64,000 nt of DNA. Source: Mesostigma viride. Lineage: Eukaryota; Streptophyta; Mesostigmatophyceae; Mesostigmatales; Mesostigmataceae. Positions 58,494-64,000 of this stretch are shown in pieces (within the stretch, counting starts at the first letter, position 1; each line of letters begins with the position of its first letter). The notes below the pieces were generated by a model, which was not told the origin of the DNA, did no database searches, and saw nothing but the letters and a program-made list of their open reading frames with translations. Position numbers and translations under genes: made by a program. Location of the stretch: NCBI GenBank assembly GCA_009746045.1, contig RPFO01000312.1:3964595-4028594 (forward strand), in the 5' to 3' direction.

Positions 58494-58640
58494 CATCGTG
58501 CCCGATTGTGCAGCTGTGGCATGCCTCTGGCATGAAGGAGAAAGCGGGGTCTCTGCCCTTTCTTCCTGTTGTGCACATACAGGGATTAAAAGCACCTCGG
58601 TGAGCACTCCGTGACTCCGCAAAGGGAGCACGGATAGGTA
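58494..58640 (+). mobile_element. Second copy of the TTAA-tailed retroposon
   Basis: Shares GTGCAGCTGTGGCATGC, GGGATTAAAAGCACCTCGGT and GACTCCGCAAAGGGAGCAC-like sequence with 56327-56490, ending TACTTAATTAGAAG. Target duplication not recognised. Confidence 0.7.
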
Positions 58641-59094
58641 CTTAATTAGAAGCGTCCAACGCCAGCTGGACAGAGCGCCTCGTCGCATCCCGCGCCCTTA
58701 TTGGTTGCCAGCTTTCCGCTGTTCCGCGGCCCCGGGACCCGCTTCCTTTTGCCTAGCTTTGCGCGGAACTTTGAAATGGAATAAATACAAAGCCATTTTT
58801 TCACCGACTATCATCAGACGCTGGCATGGAATGTAGACTGCGTAGGTTATACCATGCATGCGTTATAGCGTACATGTGCGCACGCATGTACACGTGTCCG
58901 CGCATACAGCGTGCCTGTGGCTACCATGCTATAGCGCGTAGCTTTGTGTGGCAGCGCCATGCATGGTATGTCGCATGCCCGACGGAGTCATTGGCATGAC
59001 CTAGCACATGCCTGATATATCAAGGGGGCCTAACCACAAGCAGCATCAAGGTACATCAACGTGCCCGACTCCAGGAAGCTTGCTACCGCGAACC

Positions 59095-59099
59095 TTACA
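59095..59099 (-). terminator. Candidate poly(A) signal TGTAA for the RecX gene
   Basis: TTACA on the plus strand, about 195 nt beyond the RecX stop codon. Positional evidence only. Confidence 0.45.
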
Positions 59100-59290
59100 G
59101 CTCAAACACAATTTGGAATGAAAGATCACATCAGTAATCACCCTGTTGCCTGTTCTCAATGAGGATCTTTTGCTAGTATCCAGGGACCGATGGCTGCAAC
59201 AGCTGACTCCACCATCCGTCGATGTGCACACATGGGCACCTTCACACACCAGTATTTTGTTTTTTAACAATCCATGTGGCCGCTTCTTCC

Positions 59291-61387
59291 TTACTTCAGC
59301 TGCTTCAAGATGGCGCCCACAACATCCCACGAGTGGCCCCTGCGCGCCAACCAGCCGGCGACCCTCCTCCTCCGCTTCTCCAAGTCCAGGCCCGTGGTAT
59401 TTGCCCATTGTCGCTCCACCGCGGCCATCAAATGCGTGTCCAGGGTGCCTGCGTCCCCATCTTCATCGCCACCTGCCTGATCGTCACCGTAGCATGCGTC
59501 CAGCGCGGAGCGGATGACCCCATCCTCCACCCCTTTGGATCGCAGCTCCTACGCGGTTGTGCGGGAAGCAGTGCATTCGGCATGGGTGCGGATGCAGCAA
59601 TAGCCCCATGCAGCCGAGAGGTAGCACAATGAGGTTTGAAACAGAGGGAAATGGCAGGCATCATAATGAGGCTTTGAATAGGCAGCAAGTATACAGCAAA
59701 TGAGACATTCACAGTGCATGCCTTGTAAAAGCTTGCCTTGGCAGCGCGAATAATGACCGAGGGAGGAGAGGTCACTCATGTGGCAATCCAAATCTGGACA
59801 GGCATGGGCCTGTCATGCAGCTGGTTGGCTACTATCTGCCTGTTTGCGACAATACCGGACCGAGTGTGCACTGGGGGGGGGAGGGTCAGACCCCCTCCAT
59901 CCCCCCAGCCCTGCAGAGGGGGGGGGGGTTGAGGGGTCCGGCCCCCCCACCCCCTGGTACAGGTTGAGGAGTAGGGGTGGGTTGGACACCCGCCCCCCCC
60001 CCCCGCCCCCCTTCTGACCCCCACCCCCCCTTAAACGAGGGGGTGTCATGGGGCTAGAATTTTTTGCGGCAAACACTGTGTAAACCAGGGGTAAACTGCA
60101 GAACCGGGTGCACGGGTGCACGCACCGCTTACGGGAGTTGCTGGCCTTGGTGACATGTGGCATGTGAACGAGGAAGAGTGAGGGAAAGGGGGGGGAAAGG
60201 GGGGTTGGGGGAAAAGGGGGAAAAGGGGGGAAAAGGGGGGGGGGGGGGGGGGGGGGGGGGGAAGGGGGGGGAAGGGGGGGGAAGGGGGGGGAAGGGGGGG
60301 GAAGGGGGGGGAAGGGGGGGAAAGGGGGGAAAAGGGGGGGAAAAGGGGGGGGGGGAAAGGGGGGGGAAAAGGGGGGGGGGAAGGGGGCCTCGCAACGCCC
60401 CCACCCCCTGGTACAGGTTGAGGGGTTACTAGGGGCGGGTTGAGACCCCCCCACACCCTCCCACCCTTTGAGGCGAGGGGGGGGGGGGGGGGGCGGGGTC
60501 TAACCCCCCACACCCCACCACCCCTGCTCAGTGGGGGGAGGGGGGTAGTGGACACTCGCTCCGGGATTGCCGCGAACAGCCAGCTATACTCCTCTGGTGA
60601 ATTGCACCATGTGTTACTCTGATAATGAGCACAAAAGGGATGTGGGCTGGACGAAGAATCGGTTATTAAATGGCACCCACCCGCATGACCATGGAGCGCG
60701 CCCACTTTGCCGTTCGTCGCTTGTAGCGCGCAAACATCTCAGCAAACTCGGCGTCGCTTTGCAGGCCGCTGGGCACACCGCAGAAACCAAGGGGGAGGCA
60801 TGGTCATTGACCACAGGATACCGTCCAACGGCAGACCATAATGTCAAGCCTCTACACGGTCAAATGTACGATGGCTAGGTCCCTCACCATTATTGCACGT
60901 CCTCCCAACCACCCCACAAAACGAGTCCTCGTGTTCAAAAACAGAAGCTGGAAGGTGGTCCAAGATGGTAGGGAATCCGGATCAAACGTGCACATATTGC
61001 TACAGCTGGCACCCGTGCACACGTGGCCTCCCCACACCACACACAGAGGCGTCAAACATGAACAAATGTCAAAAAATTGCCAAAATATATCGAGTGCCAA
61101 AACAACAATCCATGAAAAGCATGTCCAGGGTGATAAAGAGCGAAAATGCGCATTTGTGTCCCTGCACAAAGGTCACCCACAAATAAAACCTCCGTTCAAC
61201 ATGCATATGGATGGAAGCGGTGCCTTATTGCCCACCACTCCTGCAGCCGCTGGATGGCCTGTGCCGTCGCCAGTGCAGGGTGTCCCTTCTCTTCCAGCTT
61301 CTGGCGCAGGGTGGCAGCGGAGCATGCCCTGCAGATGGTTCGTGCAAGTGGGTGTGGAAAGGCGTTGAGTTTGATGTGTGTGTGTGC

Positions 61388-61442
<55 letters not shown>

Positions 61443-63917
61443 GGTGGGTGGGTGGGTTGGTGGGTTGGTGGGTTGGTGGGTGGTGGGTGTGAGGGGGTGG
61501 GGGTTGTGTGGGGGGTTGTCTCCATGGAAGGGGTTATTTTCATTGTGATGATCGGACCATGAAGTGCAGTGAATGCACGTACAGAGCGGAGTGCCTTTTC
61601 TGTTGGATGGTTTGATCATGCAAGCTATCGCCACATGGCGCTTCACCCTTGCATAAGGCACACGAGTTTAAAGCTAATAAGCTATGGCCACCCGTGGGAG
61701 CGGTCATGGCATTAAACGGGATCATGCCGTGATTGCAGATGCCCCAAAGAGGACAGAAAAAAATTACATCAGGGGTCGGTGGTTGCCAATTGTAAGAGTT
61801 GGAGGGGCAAAGTTTATCAACCCTAAGAACAACTGAGGTTGTATACCCAGCCAGGAGCTTGTACACCTTTCCAGTTAGCAACCATCTCAAGCAATTGAAA
61901 GTAGCCGTGTTTGCTAACTGCTGACCACCGTGCTTTACCCTGCACGCAAGGGGCCTCTCAGTGGTTGCTACTTCTGGCCGCCGCAGCACCAGCTATGCAT
62001 GCAGCTTCCGGCATGTTTGCTAGCTGATGGAGTTCAAAACGAGACATGGCATGGCCAGAGGCTGCAACTGTGTGCCACGAGAAATCAACGACATGTCACG
62101 AGCCGAACATTCAGTGGTGGCCATCATTCACTTACATTTATTCCCCTACAACCACCGTGGCCGACAATCGAGGAAAGGTTGGGCAGGTTAGCTACAAAAG
62201 CCCAGCATGTGGGGTCTGAATAGCCCATCAGATGGGCGCATATGAAGGCATAAAGCCCACCATACTCAGTCACAACCTACTTACAGTGACAAGAGAATCC
62301 ATGTGGGGCATGGGTGCAAAAGCCTGAAACCAACCTCGTGCCATTCCACTGCAAGACTGCGATGAGCTTGGAGTGCACTCAGCGGAGCCATGCTTGTTTG
62401 GCCGGCTGAGCAATCGCCCACAACATGAGCTCACGCATTGCAGCAATGCATCGGGGCAACCATGTGTGCTCATCGCCGTAGTGCAGACGCTGACACATGC
62501 CTTGCAATAAACACTGTCACCTGCCACACGTTGCCATGGCCACCCCGTGGTGGCAGCACCACATGCCTGGCACCATGCCGTAGCGACAGCATCAGCCCTT
62601 ATACCATAGCGCTGTTACGTACCTAGCATTGCCCATTTGCCAGCATTTAGGTCTGTACCGTACCGGGATGCCAGCATTAAGCGATGCATCATTCCAGGAT
62701 GCCAGCATTAAATTCCGACCATACCGAGATGCCAGAAGTCGGCTGCCCGCCTCCACAGCGCGCCGCATCTCTTGCTGCTGGCGCTCGTCCCCAACGGCCT
62801 CCTCATTTGCCACTGCCCAAGCGACCGGCTGGGGGAATCTAGAGTTGCTAGCAGCTGCTGCCGTCGCTGCAGGCGCCTGCCTTTCTGCCACGGCAGCGTC
62901 ACTGGCAGCCGTCCTAGGGGCCAGGGGGTCCACCACAGCACCCGCTGGCAACCGCCCCTTTGCCTGCAAGTCGGCCAACAGGTTTGCGACAAATGCCTTG
63001 GCCTCGTGCTTGGCAGACGGGTGCCAGGTGGCAGTGACCGGTGCCGCCACATCATCAGCGCCCGCTCTGTCATCCGCGGCACCGGCTGGTCTGTGGTTCT
63101 GAACCGTGCCAGGGGCCACCCGGTTGTTGCTGCCAGCGGTCGGTGTGCCGGGGACGTCGCGAGAAATGGGAGCTGTGCTGGTAAAGTCGGTCGTGGCGCT
63201 CGGCTCAAGGGCAGGGTTGACACTGTCGCCCCTAGTCATGCCCACATCATGGGCAGTTCCATGCCTCCCCTCAACCCGAGACACAGAGCTCTCCCTGGAA
63301 GCCTTGTCTGCGCCCTTGTCCCACGTCAGGACCTTGATAGGGCCATTGACCCGGGTAGGCCGTCTCCCCTGCTGCCCCATCTCTTCTTTTCGAGGCTCCC
63401 CCGTTCCCACCCTCCCTTCTCCCCCCTGCATACCCCTCGTTACAAAATGCGGTGGGTCAAGGTCAGGGTGATCCTCGCCCTCACCCACAGCATGCCGCCC
63501 TTGTCGCCGCACTCCTCTCCGCCATTCTCGCACGCTGACCTCAGCATCCGCATCACCCTGCTGTCCGTAGCCCATGTCCATTTCCGTGCTGTCCGTGCTG
63601 TCATCATGCGTGTCCGCAACCCCATCCTTTTTGTAGCTCCTCTCGCGGCCCTTTACCTTCGAGCTGGTAGACTGCTTCATGGACACGGGAGGGTCCATGC
63701 GGCTTTCCCCCCCGGGAGCATCCGTGGCCCAGTGGCTGGAATGGTCCGCCGTGTCATTGCGGCGGGCCGCGTTGTTGCCACCTGGCGGGTTGCGGCGTGA
63801 CTTAGGCTGGTACAACACAGGGCCTGCGTCGCCCGATCCCCCAGCATGCGCGCATGGGCGGATGTTGTCTGTATGGGGGGGGCATGTGGCCGGTGGGTGC
63901 ACAGGTAGGCCAGGCAT
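59291..63917 (-). CDS. RecX-family protein (RecA regulator), plant/algal type, long N-terminal extension
   Basis: Exons 63917-62725, 61328-61236, 60768-60681 and 59548-59291 give 1632 nt, about 543 aa. Phases are 2, 2 and 0 and fit at each join. The last 160 residues carry the three helix-triplet repeats of RecX: RLLAS-R-ACSAATLRQKLEEKGHP with AIQRLQE; CGLQSDAEFAEMFARYKRR...KWARSMVMR-ELRSKGVEDG; and RQWANTT...KRRRRVAGWLARRGHSWDVVGAILKQL. Bacterial RecX binds RecA filaments and limits recombination; the moss homologue acts in plastids and mitochondria. The first 380 or so residues (exon 1) are low-complexity, rich in G, A, D, R and P, likely disordered; an organelle targeting signal may be hidden there. 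The start is uncertain: ATG 63917 is the first ATG after an in-frame stop, but a further 5' exon is possible. Confidence 0.85.
59826..60592. mobile_element. Candidate inverted-repeat element in RecX intron 3
   Basis: GGCTACTATCTGCCTGTTTG at 59826 on, leading to CCGGACCGAGTGTGCAC (about 59854-59870), is matched in reverse by the sequence at 60548-60592 (GTGGACACTCGCTCCGGG to CAGCTATACTCC). Arms of about 45 bp agree at roughly three quarters of positions. Inside are direct copies of CCCCCACCCCCTGGTACAGG (59945 and 60399) and G/C runs. No target duplication or ORF was seen. Confidence 0.45.
60175..60390 (+). repeat. Poly-G / GGGGGAA repeat block, RecX intron 3
   Basis: GGGGGGGAA units and a run of about 30 G near 60235-60262. 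In the transcript this is C-rich. Run lengths are likely imprecise. Confidence 0.9.
61376..61441 (+). repeat. TG dinucleotide microsatellite, RecX intron 1
   Basis: About 30 TG units followed by GGTGGGT units to about 61490, starting some 50 bp upstream (transcript sense) of the exon 2 acceptor, where it forms a CA-rich stretch. Confidence 0.95.
62634..62724 (-). repeat. Three decoy copies of the exon 1 donor of RecX
   Basis: Exon 1 ends CTTCTGGCATCTCG|GTATGG at 62725. Downstream on the minus strand, AATGCTGGCATCCTG|GAATGA ends at 62695 (donor lost), AATGCTGGCATCCCG|GTACGG at 62664 (donor kept), and AAATGCTGGCAAATGG lies near 62634. Units are 30-31 bp. Confidence 0.8.
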
Positions 63918-64000
63918 GGGTATGCGTGCAGCCACATGAGCAAACAGGTACAGAGGGTCAGCCAGGTGTCGTCACGAAAAGCAACGGGGAATGCCTCGTG

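Larger units (their letters stand above)
54490..59094. other. Gene-poor tract filled with retroelement remnants
   Basis: Apart from the LINE-like fossils and SINE-like insertions listed separately, the segments 55170-55670, 56546-57040 and 57313-57929 show only short chance ORFs. Segment 58650-59090 contains alternating TACATGTGCGCACGCATGTA-type near-palindromes (58868-58890), with no gene. Confidence 0.6.

Noticed and set aside
62772-63800. 342-codon plus-strand ORF opposite RecX exon 1
   Set aside because: Composition mirrors the GC-rich exon on the other strand, no recognisable domain, and the minus frame connects in phase to conserved RecX exons.

Overview
The window reads as nuclear DNA of a eukaryote, most probably a flagellated green alga. 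The basis is genes split by many short GT-AG introns, a full-length MBO2/CCDC146 flagellar coiled-coil protein, a plant-type RecX, a strictosidine-synthase-like/APMAP membrane protein, TGTAA-type poly(A) signals of the kind used by chlorophytes, and very heavy simple-repeat content inside introns. The species is not identifiable from the sequence. Five spliced genes were reconstructed by requiring splice consensus, conserved protein sequence and codon phase to agree at every junction. The four complete models sum to exact multiples of three.

Layout. 109-2732 (-): 5' part of a secreted discoidin-like/EGF-like protein that runs off the left edge. 2733-5473: intergenic, with a hAT-type non-autonomous transposon (4340-4992, perfect 8-bp target duplication) nested inside an older inverted-repeat pair. 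5474-27379 (+): SSL/APMAP-like gene, 5 exons, 395 aa, whose second intron is 17.5 kb and consists almost entirely of one 16.26-kb array of about 707 copies of a 23-bp unit. 27380-29218: convergent intergenic region with a hexamer microsatellite and a dispersed repeat. 29219-46382 (-): MBO2/CCDC146, 17 exons, 943 aa. 46383-47318: short divergent promoter region. 47319-54272 (+): 6-phosphogluconate dehydrogenase, 8 exons, 470 aa. 54273-59094: retroelement graveyard (three LINE ORF1-like fossils, nested SINE-like insertions with target duplications). 59291-63917 (-): RecX-family protein, 4 exons, about 543 aa with a long low-complexity N-terminus.

The most unusual signal crosses all five genes. 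At about 15 exon-intron junctions the edge of the exon, together with its splice site, has been tandemly copied into the adjoining intron, giving arrays of decoy donors or acceptors that decay with distance. In 6PGD the copies before exon 7 form an exact 60-bp in-frame ladder that could add 20-residue steps to the protein. I see this as a recurrent, junction-anchored duplication process feeding intron growth and possibly alternative splicing.

The genes are not an operon and share no pathway. Two head-to-head pairs (lectin-like/APMAP-like and MBO2/6PGD) and one tail-to-tail pair (APMAP-like/MBO2) are the only regulatory architecture visible.
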